Translations under genes and position numbers: made by a program | Part shown: piece by piece, positions 34,607 to 43,272 of the stretch | How the letters are laid out: each line of letters begins with the position of its first letter | Position numbering within the stretch: position 1 is the stretch's first letter | The notes under the pieces: model-generated | The model's input: only the letters and a program-made list of their open reading frames with translations | Told to the model about the DNA's origin: nothing | Database searches by the model: none | Assembly (NCBI RefSeq): GCF_034676075.1 | Contig: NZ_JAUCCQ010000009.1 | Coordinates: forward strand, 1-64,000 | DNA from: Pararhodobacter sp034676075 | GTDB lineage: Bacteria; Pseudomonadota; Alphaproteobacteria; Rhodobacterales; Rhodobacteraceae | Length of the DNA stretch: 64,000 bases | Reading direction: 5' to 3'

Positions 34607-35400
34607 GGTGCGAGGCTCGGCAGGGTGAAGTCCATGTAGCGGCGCTCTTCGGCGACCGTGGCCGCATCCACCACGCCCGCGTTGCCCGCGCCGAGTGTCT
34701 GGATGGCTTCAAGCTCCCACATCCGCGTCATGGCGATGGCGAGTTCCGCCGTGACGCGGGTGTTGTGATCCATCGACTCCTTGAGGTCCTCCATGTCGGG
34801 GATCATCGAAACGAGTAGTTCGACGCGTTCGAGCGATTGCGCCGCCTCGGCATGGCTGTTCTGGGCCGCCGCGGACATCACGGCGCCGGTCGTGGCGCGC
34901 GTCGCGACACCTTCCGCGCCTGGATTGCCACTGGTGGCGATCTCGCGCAGCGAGTCCTCGTCGAAGCCTGCACTGGCCAGCGCCTGTTCCATCTGCGTAC
35001 GCAAGGGCCCTGCGTTGGGGCCAATCAGGCTCGACCAATCCCCGGCTTGAATGCCCCGGATCAGGCCCGGGATGTCTTCAAAATTCGCCTGCAGGAGGCC
35101 ATCGAGATCGCCGCCCATGGCAAGCCCGAGGATGCTGCGCGGCCCGGTGAGCGAGGCATACATTTCGTTCAGCTGATCGAGCTGGCCTTGCAGCGTCTCG
35201 AGTTGCGCCAGCGCATTGTCCAGAAGATCGGTCTGGATCCCGAAATCCTGCAGCATCTGCTGAAGCTGGCGGATTTCCTGGGCGATGTTCTGGGTATCGA
35301 CCGTGGGCACGCCCTGTGCGGTGACTGGCCCCGCAAGGGCAGTGGTCAGCGCGAGGGTCGCGGCGGTGGTGGTGAGGGAACGGTACAAACGCCGGATCAT
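34603..35400 (-). CDS. virB5: VirB5-like T4SS protein
   Basis: A 265-residue exported protein (signal MIRRLYRSLTTTAATLAL, cleavage at VTAQ). The mature chain is mainly long helices (QNIAQEIRQLQQMLQDFGIQ ... QLETLQGQLDQLNEMYASL), the VirB5/TrbJ fold that sits at the pilus tip. It begins with AQGVPTVD and ends with ERRYMDFTLPSLAP; the neighbour upstream has the same two ends around a transglycosylase domain, so the pair arose by duplication. Confidence 0.8.
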   Translation of the reverse strand: MIRRLYRSLTTTAATLALTTALAGPVTAQGVPTVDTQNIAQEIRQLQQMLQDFGIQTDLLDNALAQLETLQGQLDQLNEMYASLTGPRSILGLAMGGDLDGLLQANFEDIPGLIRGIQAGDWSSLIGPNAGPLRTQMEQALASAGFDEDSLREIATSGNPGAEGVATRATTGAVMSAAAQNSHAEAAQSLERVELLVSMIPDMEDLKESMDHNTRVTAELAIAMTRMWELEAIQTLGAGNAGVVDAATVAEERRYMDFTLPSLAP

Positions 35401-36575
35401 CGCAATGTCTCCTGGGTGAAATCCATGAACTGCCGCTCGGCTGCTTGGGCGGCGGCCATCGCGAGTTGTTCCTCGCTCAGCGGCTGAGTGTGGGCGGCCT
35501 TGATCCGTGTGCGGATCGCGACCAGCCGGGCCAGTTCGGCGCGCGCGTAGGTGTTAAGCGCGATGGCCTCGTGCAGGTCTTCGGTTTCGCCGATGCGGGT
35601 GATGATGTCCTGCACGCGCAAGGCGGCGGCACGGACCGAGACCAGTGAATAATCGCCGTAGACACCCGCCCCATGGGCCGAGAGGCTGAAGCTCGCGTTC
35701 GCCAGAAGGACGGGGTCGATGGTGCCGAGCGCATCGATGCCGCCGACGGCGGCGAGATAGCTGTTGTACTGCTGCGGGATCACCACGACGTAGTGCTGGG
35801 TCTCTGCGAATGGCGGCACGCCGCCGTAGTCCTGCACGTTGCCCGGGCCTGCGTTGTAGGCCGCAAGCGCGTGGATGATGTTGCCATCGAACATGTTCAG
35901 CATCATCGCGAGGTATCGCGCGCCGCCTGTGACCTGAAGGTACGGGTCGTCGTAATAGGCGGGGTTGATGCCAAGATCGCTTGCGGTGGCGGGCATGATC
36001 TGCGTCAGGCCAAAGGCCCCGACGGGCGAGCGTGCCCCGATCTGGAAGCGGCTTTCCTGCCAGATCAGCGCTTGCAGTAGGCAGCGCCACTGGACCAGCG
36101 ACAGCCCCGCGCGGCTCACCCCGGGCAGGCTATGGGTGTCGCGCGCAGCGCGGATGATCAGCTCCTCAATTCCTTCCCGGGCATCGCCGAACATCCGGGC
36201 TGAGGCCGGGTTGTTGTCTTCGGGCGCATAGAGGCTGGCCGCAGCACTCTCGACGTCCTCAACAGCCCCCTGCCCCGCCTCGAGCCCGGCCACGGTGCCA
36301 GCCACATCGCCGGAGCCGAGGGACATGGCATCCACCAATCCTTCGAGGGAGGCGAGTTGCTGGCGTTCGATCTCGGCCAGCTCCTCCTCGCGGGTCAGCC
36401 GGTCCTGCTGCAGCGCCAGATCCTGATCGGTCTGATCGAGGATTGCCTGCCGCTCTGCGAAGAGGCGCAGGTCGAAAGTCGGCACGCCTTGGGCGTTGGC
36501 TGGCCCGGCAGCGGGGCCAGCCAGCGCCAGGCTGACCATCGAGAGGGGGAGCCAGCTCCGCATCCGCTCAGCCAC
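35397..36575 (-). CDS. VirB5-like protein with embedded lytic transglycosylase domain
   Basis: A 392-residue exported protein. After the signal it reads AQGVPTFD and a helical stretch to about residue 110, like VirB5. Residues ~150-275 are a soluble lytic transglycosylase: ALIWQESRFQIGARSPVGA (catalytic Glu174), GLTQIMPATA and ALAAYNAGPGNV. The tail (about 315-392) returns to the VirB5 pattern: ETEDLHEAIALNTYARAELA and ERQFMDFTQETLR, against EDLKESMDHNTRVTAELA and ERRYMDFT in the next gene. It would cut peptidoglycan for channel or pilus passage while docking as VirB5. A separate VirB1 exists at 39771-40541. Confidence 0.8.
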   Translation of the reverse strand: MAERMRSWLPLSMVSLALAGPAAGPANAQGVPTFDLRLFAERQAILDQTDQDLALQQDRLTREEELAEIERQQLASLEGLVDAMSLGSGDVAGTVAGLEAGQGAVEDVESAAASLYAPEDNNPASARMFGDAREGIEELIIRAARDTHSLPGVSRAGLSLVQWRCLLQALIWQESRFQIGARSPVGAFGLTQIMPATASDLGINPAYYDDPYLQVTGGARYLAMMLNMFDGNIIHALAAYNAGPGNVQDYGGVPPFAETQHYVVVIPQQYNSYLAAVGGIDALGTIDPVLLANASFSLSAHGAGVYGDYSLVSVRAAALRVQDIITRIGETEDLHEAIALNTYARAELARLVAIRTRIKAAHTQPLSEEQLAMAAAQAAERQFMDFTQETLR

Positions 36576-36789
36576 CCGCCTCCAGCATCACGAAATCGCA
36601 AGCCGTATCGCGCCGCGTGACGGCGGCACCCATGGTCGAGATCGTCGTCGTGGCGGTGGCAGTTCCTGCCTGTACAAGCGCGTCGCGGAAGTTGAAGCAA
36701 TTGGCTTGCGCGGGGTTATGCTGCGCGCAAGCCGTAAGGGTCAGGCCGAGGCAAAGCAGCACGGCGCTGCGCAAGATGGTACGGGTCAT
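36568..36789 (-). CDS. VirB7-like small lipoprotein
   Basis: A 73-residue lipoprotein: signal MTRTILRSAVLLCLGL with lipobox LTAC (Cys21). The mature peptide is about 53 residues with two more cysteines (ANCFNF, DTACDF), one of which could bond VirB9. Size and location inside the virB operon support a VirB7-like role, although in Agrobacterium virB7 lies next to virB8. It overlaps both neighbours by a few bases. Confidence 0.65.
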   Translation of the reverse strand: MTRTILRSAVLLCLGLTLTACAQHNPAQANCFNFRDALVQAGTATATTTISTMGAAVTRRDTACDFVMLEAGG

Positions 36790-39182
36790 GTCACTCTCCA
36801 GAAATCAGGGCGGTCACGGTAATCGGGGCCGACAAGGGCCTCGCCCTTCTCCATGCCGCCAAGGATGGTCACGAGGGGACCGAGGGCGCTGAGATCGGCA
36901 TCGATCACCACAGCACCCCGGTCATCTCGGACTAGGGCGAGCCGTGACGCCGACCCGACGCCCAGAAGCACGTCGAGTTCTTTCTCACTGAGGCCCAGCA
37001 TGGCGTAGTCAGCGGCGGAGGCGCGGATGTTGGGCAGGAGCACCTGGGTAGGCACGGCTTCGACGATGGTTTTGCCGGTCCTGGTGCGCTCGAGCTGGCT
37101 GGCATACTGGGTCATCATCACGACGACGGCGTTCTGCTTACGCGCGGTCACCAGCCAGTTCGAGAGCCGCTCCGCGAAATACGCGTTGTCCAGCGCCTTC
37201 CAAGCCTCGTCGATCACGATGATCGTGGGCTTGCGGTCCTCGATCACGCGCTCGACCCGGCGGAAGAGGTAGGAGAGGACCGCCATGCGTTCCCGCTCGC
37301 TCTCAGAGTCGAGGATGCCGGTCAGGTCGAACCCTGCGACGTCAGCGTCGGTGCTGCCCCCGATCTGGAACGTGTCGACTGCGTTCGCCCCAAAGATCCA
37401 GCCATAGCGACCATCGGCCGTCCATTCCTGCATCCTCTCGAAGAGGTCGCCCTCATCATCGGTCGAAACGAGGAGTGAGGCGAAGTCGGACCAGTTGCGC
37501 AGCCCCGCGTTCCCGGCGCTTGCATTCTGGCGCACGACCTCCTGCAGGCGGTTGGTCTGCACCGGAGTCAGCGGCCGGTCGCGGCGCTCGAGGAGGCTTG
37601 CAAGCCAATCGGCAAGCCAGGCTTGACCACGGGCATCGATCTCGGTCTGCAGCGGATTGAGCCCCGTGGGTCGCCCTGCCCGCACGGTCGAATAGCTGCC
37701 GCCGAGCGCGCGGACCGCCATTTCCATGCCGGCGCGATAGTCGAAGACGAAGACCCGCGCCCCTGCCCGCCGTGCCATGGTCATGAGGAAAGCCGCCAGC
37801 ACGGATTTGCCCGAGCCGGGACGCCCCAGGATCAGCGTGTGCCCACCCGTGGGCTCGCGATCCGGTGAGCCCTGTTCGTGGAAGTTGAAGCGGAAGCCGC
37901 TCCGCTCGGGTGTCGGGAAGAGCGTGATCGGCACGCCCCAGGGCACTTCCCGACCAGTCTTGCCGAGCGGGGTGCGGTGGAAGGTCGCGAGATCGGCGAA
38001 GTTGTGGTTCGTGATCGCGGCCTTGCGGCTGCGCGCCCCGGTATTCCCCGGATGCTGCGCCATGAAATGCGCCCGTGCCCCGAAAGCTTCCGAGATCAGG
38101 TTGATGCCGGAGGTGGCCGAGATGTTGCGGATCTCGGCCGCGATGTCGTCGAGCGCCGCTTTGCTGCGCGCATAGACAGCCACTGTCATGTGGTGTTCCC
38201 CGAAGATCAGGCGCTTGGATTCCAGATCGTCCTGGGCGAGTTCCAACTCCTGCGCGAGGCTGACGGCCCCGTCATTGGCCGCCTGCATGAGGCGCAGCTG
38301 CCGCTTGATGCGGCCTGCCATGATATTGGCGTTGATCGGCACGAAGGAGTGGGTGACCACCATGTCGACGGGCAGGTTCAGCTCGTCGAGCATCAGGCTG
38401 TCGGTCTTCGCGGGGTAGTTTTTCACCGCAAAGATCGCGCCGAGCTTGTCGCCCACAGCACCGTCGGACAGCCCGACGGTCGTACCCCGGAAGGTGACGC
38501 GGGTATTGGCAACATCTTCGGCGATCACGCCCAGGCGCGAGCGCGGGAAGAGCGGGTGTTCCTCGCCCGTGTTGAGTGAACCGAGGAAGCCCAGAAGCTC
38601 GCCGGTGCTGGCAGCAAGCAGGCGGGGCTTCAGCTCATCGAAGGACGACAGGAGAAACCCCACGACCTCGTCGAGCTTGCGCAAGCGGCGTGTTGTGTCC
38701 GCTGCATGACGCGCACGCGACGCGCCCAGACCGAAGTGCAGACGGCTGCCCGCCTCCGGGCGCTTCAGCACGGTCAAGGTCAGTGTCTTGTCGCGCAGGC
38801 CGGATTGACCCAGATGTGCACGCCAACTTTTGTCGACTGCGGCGGCAAACCCCTCGCCCGGGATGGACGGTAGGGTCACATCGACCGCTTTTGACACCTT
38901 GTGCAGGTAGAAGGAAAACTCCGTCCCCACCTGCGCGACGATCCCGGCGAGAAGCCCGCCGATCCGGTCGAGATGCCCATCCTCGCTCGTGGTGCTGTTC
39001 ACCCCTTCGATCCGGATGCATTGCATCAGCTCGTTGCCCCGCGTCCGGATCGTCCGGTCGGTCACGAGGCTGACATAGGGCAGCATCGACGAGAGCCGCT
39101 TCTCGCCCTTGACCCATGCGGGTAGCGCGGTCAGCGGATCGAGTGTGTCGGCCACGTCATCGGCAATTCCATCACGGGGCAT
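36786..39182 (-). CDS. virB4: VirB4 T4SS ATPase
   Basis: A 798-residue ATPase, the largest VirB protein and the family's usual size. The N-terminal domain (to ~400) contains the VirB4/CagE sequences SMLPYVSLVTDRTIRTRGNE and VVTHSFVPINANI. Walker A is GRPGSGKS near residue 448 and Walker B is IIVIDEAW near 660, with VMMTQYASQLER after it. It energises pilus biogenesis and transfer. The start overlaps the virB3 end by 11 bases. Confidence 0.93.
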   Translation of the reverse strand: MPRDGIADDVADTLDPLTALPAWVKGEKRLSSMLPYVSLVTDRTIRTRGNELMQCIRIEGVNSTTSEDGHLDRIGGLLAGIVAQVGTEFSFYLHKVSKAVDVTLPSIPGEGFAAAVDKSWRAHLGQSGLRDKTLTLTVLKRPEAGSRLHFGLGASRARHAADTTRRLRKLDEVVGFLLSSFDELKPRLLAASTGELLGFLGSLNTGEEHPLFPRSRLGVIAEDVANTRVTFRGTTVGLSDGAVGDKLGAIFAVKNYPAKTDSLMLDELNLPVDMVVTHSFVPINANIMAGRIKRQLRLMQAANDGAVSLAQELELAQDDLESKRLIFGEHHMTVAVYARSKAALDDIAAEIRNISATSGINLISEAFGARAHFMAQHPGNTGARSRKAAITNHNFADLATFHRTPLGKTGREVPWGVPITLFPTPERSGFRFNFHEQGSPDREPTGGHTLILGRPGSGKSVLAAFLMTMARRAGARVFVFDYRAGMEMAVRALGGSYSTVRAGRPTGLNPLQTEIDARGQAWLADWLASLLERRDRPLTPVQTNRLQEVVRQNASAGNAGLRNWSDFASLLVSTDDEGDLFERMQEWTADGRYGWIFGANAVDTFQIGGSTDADVAGFDLTGILDSESERERMAVLSYLFRRVERVIEDRKPTIIVIDEAWKALDNAYFAERLSNWLVTARKQNAVVVMMTQYASQLERTRTGKTIVEAVPTQVLLPNIRASAADYAMLGLSEKELDVLLGVGSASRLALVRDDRGAVVIDADLSALGPLVTILGGMEKGEALVGPDYRDRPDFWRVT

Positions 39183-39450
39183 AGCTGTCGCCCCCGTGAA
39201 GCTTGCGGTTCGTCGTGGGCGGGGTTTCCTGCAAAGTGATCACCATGACATCGAGGAAGTTCGGATCCCAATCCGCGGCCTTCCAGAGCGCCGGCCAGGC
39301 CAGCCCCGCGAAGACGGCCACCACCCAGCTCTGGACCCAGAGGAACAGGAGCGTCGAGCCGAAGAGCCAGACCATGGCGTACATGATCGGCAAGCCCATC
39401 AGCTTGGGCGGCCTGAGAAGGCCAATGAACACGCGGGACTGGTCGGACAT
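39172..39450 (-). CDS. virB3: VirB3 T4SS membrane protein
   Basis: A 92-residue protein with the VirB3 layout: RVFIGLLRPPKLMGLPIMYA, two close membrane spans (YAMVWLFGSTLLFLWVQSWV and VAVFAGLAWPALWKA) and a charged tail. It sits between virB2 and virB4 as in nearly all systems, and works with VirB4 at the inner membrane. It ends with an 11-base overlap into virB4. Confidence 0.88.
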   Translation of the reverse strand: MSDQSRVFIGLLRPPKLMGLPIMYAMVWLFGSTLLFLWVQSWVVAVFAGLAWPALWKAADWDPNFLDVMVITLQETPPTTNRKLHGGDSYAP

Positions 39451-39459
39451 GGGTTTTGC

Positions 39460-39774
39460 TCAGGTCGTCCAGATGGCGGCGACGATGGTGGGCGCCGCGG
39501 CGATGCCCGCGATCGCGACCACGACCCAGAGCGCCTGACGGAAATCGAGGATGCCGAAGAGCCAGGAGAGGAAGACGCCGATCAGCGCGAGCGTGCCGAT
39601 CACGATGCCCAAGGGGCCAGTGATCGCATCGACGATGCCCTGCAGAAGCGTCTGCACGGGCGACAGGTCGATGCTTTGGGCCAGTGCCGGTCCCGCCAGC
39701 ACGATGAGGGCGGTTGCGCCGAGCGCGACAACGGCCCGCGCGCGGAGCACGCTTTGAAGATTCTTGGACGTCAC
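39460..39774 (-). CDS. virB2: VirB2 major pilin
   Basis: A 104-residue prepilin: long signal (MTSKNLQSVLRARAVVALGA, cleavage near ALAQ) and a mature ~70-residue chain with two hydrophobic helices separated by a short polar loop (FLSWLFGILDFRQALWVVVAI). This is the VirB2/TrbC pilin form. Spaced 9 bases before virB3 and overlapping virB1 by 4 bases. Confidence 0.88.
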   Translation of the reverse strand: MTSKNLQSVLRARAVVALGATALIVLAGPALAQSIDLSPVQTLLQGIVDAITGPLGIVIGTLALIGVFLSWLFGILDFRQALWVVVAIAGIAAAPTIVAAIWTT

Positions 39775-40541
39775 GAAAGGTCTCCTCTCAGCCGCTGGAA
39801 CACGGCTGTCACACGGGCCACATGGCCTTGGGTTTCTCGAAAGGGGGGAATTCCGCCATGGCGGGTAACCGCATGGGGACCGGCATTGTAGGCCGCAAGC
39901 GCCAGCGCCGGATCGCCGAATTGCTCCAGCATCATCAGCAGGTAACGCGCCGAGCCGTCGAGGTTCTGGGCGATGTCATGGGGGTCAACACCGAGATCGC
40001 GCGCGGTATCGGGCATCAGCTGGCCAAGCCCGATGGCGCCGACCGGGCTCAAGGCGCCGGGATTGTAGGCGCTCTCGACCTCGATGTTGGCGCGGTAGAA
40101 CAGCGCCCAATCGCTGACCGACAGACCTGCCTGACGCAGGGCGTCATGGCTGCCGTAGCGCAGCGCCGTGGTCTCGATGGCGCGGAGGATTTCGGGGGAG
40201 GCGCGGACGGCGCGCGGGGCGATCGCCGCGGCAGCTGTCACATCGCTCAGGGGAGCATCATCCCCACGGGACTGCGGTGCTGCAAAGAGAAAGAGACGAT
40301 CTGGAAGGGGCCCATTCTGGGTGTCGTCGTCACCGGTGAACGAGCGCAAGTTGCTCGTGGTGTCAGTTGTGTTGATCAGTCGACCATCGGGACTGACTTG
40401 GAAGATGAAACCGTCGGCAAGGGCCAAGGGTGCTGAACAAACACCTGTACCCAATGCAACGACGAGCGCAAATGCGCGGTCAGTTGTCCTTGACCAGAAC
40501 CGGGCCGGTTCGTGGCTCGGGCGTGCGCCCGGGTGCTGCAT
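39771..40541 (-). CDS. virB1: VirB1-type lytic transglycosylase
   Basis: A 256-residue exported transglycosylase: YRANIEVESAYNPGALSPVGA (catalytic Glu in VES), IGLGQLMPDTARDLG and ALAAYNAGPHAV. The signal is inside RAFALVVALGTGVCSAPLALA, about 20 residues from the chosen ATG 40541, giving an overlap of 62 bases with the upstream gene; a later non-ATG start is possible. It opens peptidoglycan for T4SS assembly, and is encoded next to virB2 as expected. Confidence 0.8.
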   Translation of the reverse strand: MQHPGARPSHEPARFWSRTTDRAFALVVALGTGVCSAPLALADGFIFQVSPDGRLINTTDTTSNLRSFTGDDDTQNGPLPDRLFLFAAPQSRGDDAPLSDVTAAAAIAPRAVRASPEILRAIETTALRYGSHDALRQAGLSVSDWALFYRANIEVESAYNPGALSPVGAIGLGQLMPDTARDLGVDPHDIAQNLDGSARYLLMMLEQFGDPALALAAYNAGPHAVTRHGGIPPFRETQGHVARVTAVFQRLRGDLS

Positions 40542-40839
40542 GGCGCTCGCGGGCGCCTTCGATGAGCGGGATGCTGGCAGTCGTGCAGCCCATGTCGGCA
40601 AGGAAGCTGACAAGGCCGACGATGGTCTTGAAATCGCGCAGCTTGAGGACGCTGCGGCTGGTGACGAGCATCTTGTCGTCCCCCCCATCCGGGGCAACCG
40701 CCCGGATGACCCAGGTGCCGTACCAGCTGTTGTGGCGCTTCTCGGCGCCTTCCTTGCAGACCACCTCGATGAGATAGCCCTGGGCCAAGAGGCCGCGCAG
40801 CCCGTCTTCTGTAACCACATTCGGTGCTTCTTCTATCAT
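40480..40839 (-). CDS. hypothetical protein at the head of the virB operon
   Basis: A 119-residue soluble protein starting MIEEAPNVVTEDGLRGLLAQ. Middle part NSWYGTWVIRAVAPDGGDDKM, then VLVTSRS-like and LKLRDFKTIVGLVSFLADMG. The C-terminus is Arg/Pro-rich. GGAAGG-type bases lie just before the ATG. No family recognised; it could be a regulatory or DNA-binding protein of the transfer genes. It is the first gene of the leftward virB transcript. Confidence 0.65.
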   Translation of the reverse strand: MIEEAPNVVTEDGLRGLLAQGYLIEVVCKEGAEKRHNSWYGTWVIRAVAPDGGDDKMLVTSRSVLKLRDFKTIVGLVSFLADMGCTTASIPLIEGARERHAAPGRTPEPRTGPVLVKDN

Positions 40840-41033
40840 GGCCTTCCCTTGGGTCCTTCTTCTGCCTAGGTGCAGTCTCGGGCCCACGGGGTCGCAACAC
40901 CGCGGGCGATACAAGACAACATGAACGATAGCAAGACAATTAAAACGACTTGACGAAGTTCGCCTTGCTCCGATAACGGTGATAGCCGACAAAATCGTGA
41001 TCTTAAAGGCGGCAAAGGAGTTTTGCCCTGCAC

Positions 41034-41309
41034 ATGTCCTGTGCGTGCAACATCCCCCTCGCGCTGCTGATCACCGTCCTTGTGGTGAGTGGTCCGGCCC
41101 ATGCCTGCATCCCGCCGGAACGGCCGTTCCTGCCCGCGTCCCGAGAAGACATGCGCGCCTACGCGGACCTGATCCGGGGGGATTTCGAGGCCTACATCGC
41201 CGACGTGCAGGAGTATTTCCGCTGCATCGACGAGGAGCGCGCGCGAGCCTTTGTGGATGCCAGGGAAGTGAGCGAGGAATACGGGCGGTTCATCGAGGCT
41301 GTCGAGTAG
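41034..41309 (+). CDS. small exported protein divergent from the virB operon
   Basis: A 91-residue protein with signal MSCACNIPLALLITVLVVSG and cleavage near AHA. The mature part is acidic and helical (REDMRAYADLIRGDFEAYIA), with two cysteines (ACIPPE, FRCIDE) that may pair. An AAAGGAG motif precedes the ATG by about 15 bases, further than ideal. Family unknown. It shares a 194-bp divergent promoter region with the virB operon, so co-regulation with transfer is likely. Confidence 0.65.
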   Translation: MSCACNIPLALLITVLVVSGPAHACIPPERPFLPASREDMRAYADLIRGDFEAYIADVQEYFRCIDEERARAFVDAREVSEEYGRFIEAVE

Positions 41310-41329
41310 CCCCCCTCCCGCTGGCACTG

Positions 41330-41364
41330 GGCGGGCCTGATCCGATAGGCCCATCAGGCCCGCC
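41330..41364. terminator. terminator-like hairpin between converging genes
   Basis: Arms GGCGGGCCTGAT (41330-41341) and ATCAGGCCCGCC (41353-41364), 12 bp perfect, loop of 11 bases. It lies between the rightward gene ending at 41309 and the nar operon ending at 41460, and marks the boundary between the conjugation and nitrate regions. No T run. Confidence 0.6.
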
Positions 41365-41459
41365 ACCCTGCGTCGCCACGGGCTAAACGCACGGCGGCTG
41401 GAGGGCGGTTTGCCGGAATGGCGGGAGGAGGGACGGGAAGTCGCGCGCGTCGGTTGACC

Positions 41460-41981
41460 TCAGGCCACCTCGTCAACCCTCGTTGTCACTTCCTTAACCC
41501 AAGCCATCAGCGCCGCGGGATCAGACGGTAGCTGAACTGCCAGCCCTTCCGCGAAACTCTCGAAGGCCGGTCGGTTGAGCGCATTTAGACCGACCAGAAC
41601 GGGGATCTCCATCGCAACCGCCTCGGCGATCACGTCGCGGAACCCCCGCCCCTCCGCCTCGTGCTTTCCGAACTTGTTGACGATCAGCAGGTCCGCGCCG
41701 GATGAGAGGCTGACCTTGACCAGACCCACCGCCGTTTCAAGCGCGGCAGGGTCGAGGCGGCACCCCCGCGCCTGCGGGCCAAGATCCTGGCTGATGCGCA
41801 GAACGGGACCATCGGGCAGCACCCGCACATCCATGTCGCAGGGGCCGGCATCGGCGCGCTCGCTGTTGATCTGGACAGTGCCGCAGCATCTGAGGCCCCG
41901 GGCTGCGAGGTTCGCTGCCAGCCGTTCAAGCACCAGATCCGTATCGCCGCGTCCGGGCGCCATCGTGTAGGCGAGTTTCAT
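41460..41981 (-). CDS. DUF2478 protein, nar-operon copy
   Basis: A 173-residue DUF2478 protein: start MKLAYTMAPGRGDTDLVLE, core VLRISQDLGPQARGCRLDP, LLIVNKFGKHEAEGRGF and IPVLVGLNALNRPAFESFA. DUF2478 is a P-loop NTPase-related family often near molybdenum transport or cofactor genes; its exact activity is unknown. Being last in narKGHJI-ppiC-hhe-can-moeA suggests a role in loading or supplying Mo to NarG. A second copy lies at 61145-61678. Confidence 0.8.
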   Translation of the reverse strand: MKLAYTMAPGRGDTDLVLERLAANLAARGLRCCGTVQINSERADAGPCDMDVRVLPDGPVLRISQDLGPQARGCRLDPAALETAVGLVKVSLSSGADLLIVNKFGKHEAEGRGFRDVIAEAVAMEIPVLVGLNALNRPAFESFAEGLAVQLPSDPAALMAWVKEVTTRVDEVA

Positions 41982-41994
41982 GTCCGGGGCTCCT

Positions 41995-43272
41995 TCAGGA
42001 TTGGCAAAAAGGTTGGAATTCAACCAGCGCACCGGCTGGCAGGGATTCGACGTCGGCGGGCAGAAACATCAGCCCGTCCGCTGGAGAGAGCAGCCCGACA
42101 CGGGCCGAATGTGTGGCATCCTCGAAACCGACGACCTCGCGACCATGTGCATCGAAACCGGCGAGCCTGGCGGGCCGGAGTTCGCAGCGCCCGGGCTTGC
42201 GGCGGATTGGGCCTGCGATCACGACATGCCGTCGGGTCGGGGCGGGTCCCGCGCCGCTCAGGGCACGGATCAGCGCCAGTCCGAAGACCTGCCATGTGAC
42301 GAAGGCCGATACCGGGTTGCCGGGCAATCCAAGCCAGTGCGCCTTGCCGATGCGCCCGACCGACACCGGCTTGCCCGGTTTGATCGCAACGCCGCTGAAC
42401 AGGGTTTCGCCGCCAAGTGCCGTGACGGCCGGCTTGACATGGTCTTCTTCGCCCACCGAGATACCGCCCGTGGTGATAACAAGATCGGCTTGCGCCGACA
42501 TGTCGCCCAATTGACGGACAAGGCCGGCAAGGTTGTCGGCACCATGATCCGAGGCAACGATGTCGACATCCGCAGCTGCAAGGCTTGCCGTCAGCATCGG
42601 AGTGTTGACGTCCCAGATCTGGGCGGCTTCGCGCGCGCCACCAGCGCGGCGCACCTCGTCGCCGGTGACCAGAAGTGCTACGCGGAGCTTGCGCCGAACG
42701 CGCAGAATGCCTGCACCGGCGGCGGCACAGGCGGCGATCTCCCTCGGGCCGAGCCTGTGCCCCTTGTCCAGAACGGTCGCACCCTTGGCCATGTCGCTGC
42801 CCGCACGGCGGATGTTCAAGCGCGGTTCGGGTCGGCGCGACAGATGAATGACGTCCCCGTCACGCAGGACGTCCTCCTGCATCACGACAGCGTCCGCGCC
42901 ATTGGGGATTGGCGCGCCCGTAAAGATCCGGGCCGCCACGGCTCCTGCAACCGGCGTCGTCACCGCCTGCCCGGCAGGCACGCGCGCAACGACTGGCAGC
43001 ACCCAGGGTCCAGCGCCAGTCAGGGCCGATGTCGCGATTGCATAGCCATCCATTGCCGCATTATCGAAAGCCGGTGCCATGGACCGGCACCGGACCGGCT
43101 GGGCAAGAATGCGGCCAAAGGCGTGGTCGAGCGACAGGGCCTCGGTGCGGCCGACCGGTGCTACATTCCCTGCAATCCGGGTCAGTGCCTCGTCGATGCT
43201 GATCAGCGCGTGAAGCATGTCCTGACTGTCACAGCCGCAGCCCGGTGACGCGATGGCTTGATGGATGGTCAT
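41995..43272 (-). CDS. moeA: MoeA molybdopterin molybdenumtransferase
   Basis: A 425-residue MoeA. Domains in order: an N-terminal dimer region (ISIDEALTRIAGNVAPVGRTE), the PAFDNAAMDGYAI motif, VPAGQAVTTPVAGAVAARIFTGAPIPNGADAVV, the Mo-insertion domain with LLVTGDEV and ITTGGISVGEEDHVK, and the C-terminal beta domain with GLPGNPVSAFVTW. It inserts molybdate into adenylated molybdopterin. GTCA at 43269-43272 overlaps the carbonic anhydrase stop. It supplies cofactor for NarG encoded upstream in the same operon. Confidence 0.9.
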   Translation of the reverse strand: MTIHQAIASPGCGCDSQDMLHALISIDEALTRIAGNVAPVGRTEALSLDHAFGRILAQPVRCRSMAPAFDNAAMDGYAIATSALTGAGPWVLPVVARVPAGQAVTTPVAGAVAARIFTGAPIPNGADAVVMQEDVLRDGDVIHLSRRPEPRLNIRRAGSDMAKGATVLDKGHRLGPREIAACAAAGAGILRVRRKLRVALLVTGDEVRRAGGAREAAQIWDVNTPMLTASLAAADVDIVASDHGADNLAGLVRQLGDMSAQADLVITTGGISVGEEDHVKPAVTALGGETLFSGVAIKPGKPVSVGRIGKAHWLGLPGNPVSAFVTWQVFGLALIRALSGAGPAPTRRHVVIAGPIRRKPGRCELRPARLAGFDAHGREVVGFEDATHSARVGLLSPADGLMFLPADVESLPAGALVEFQPFCQS

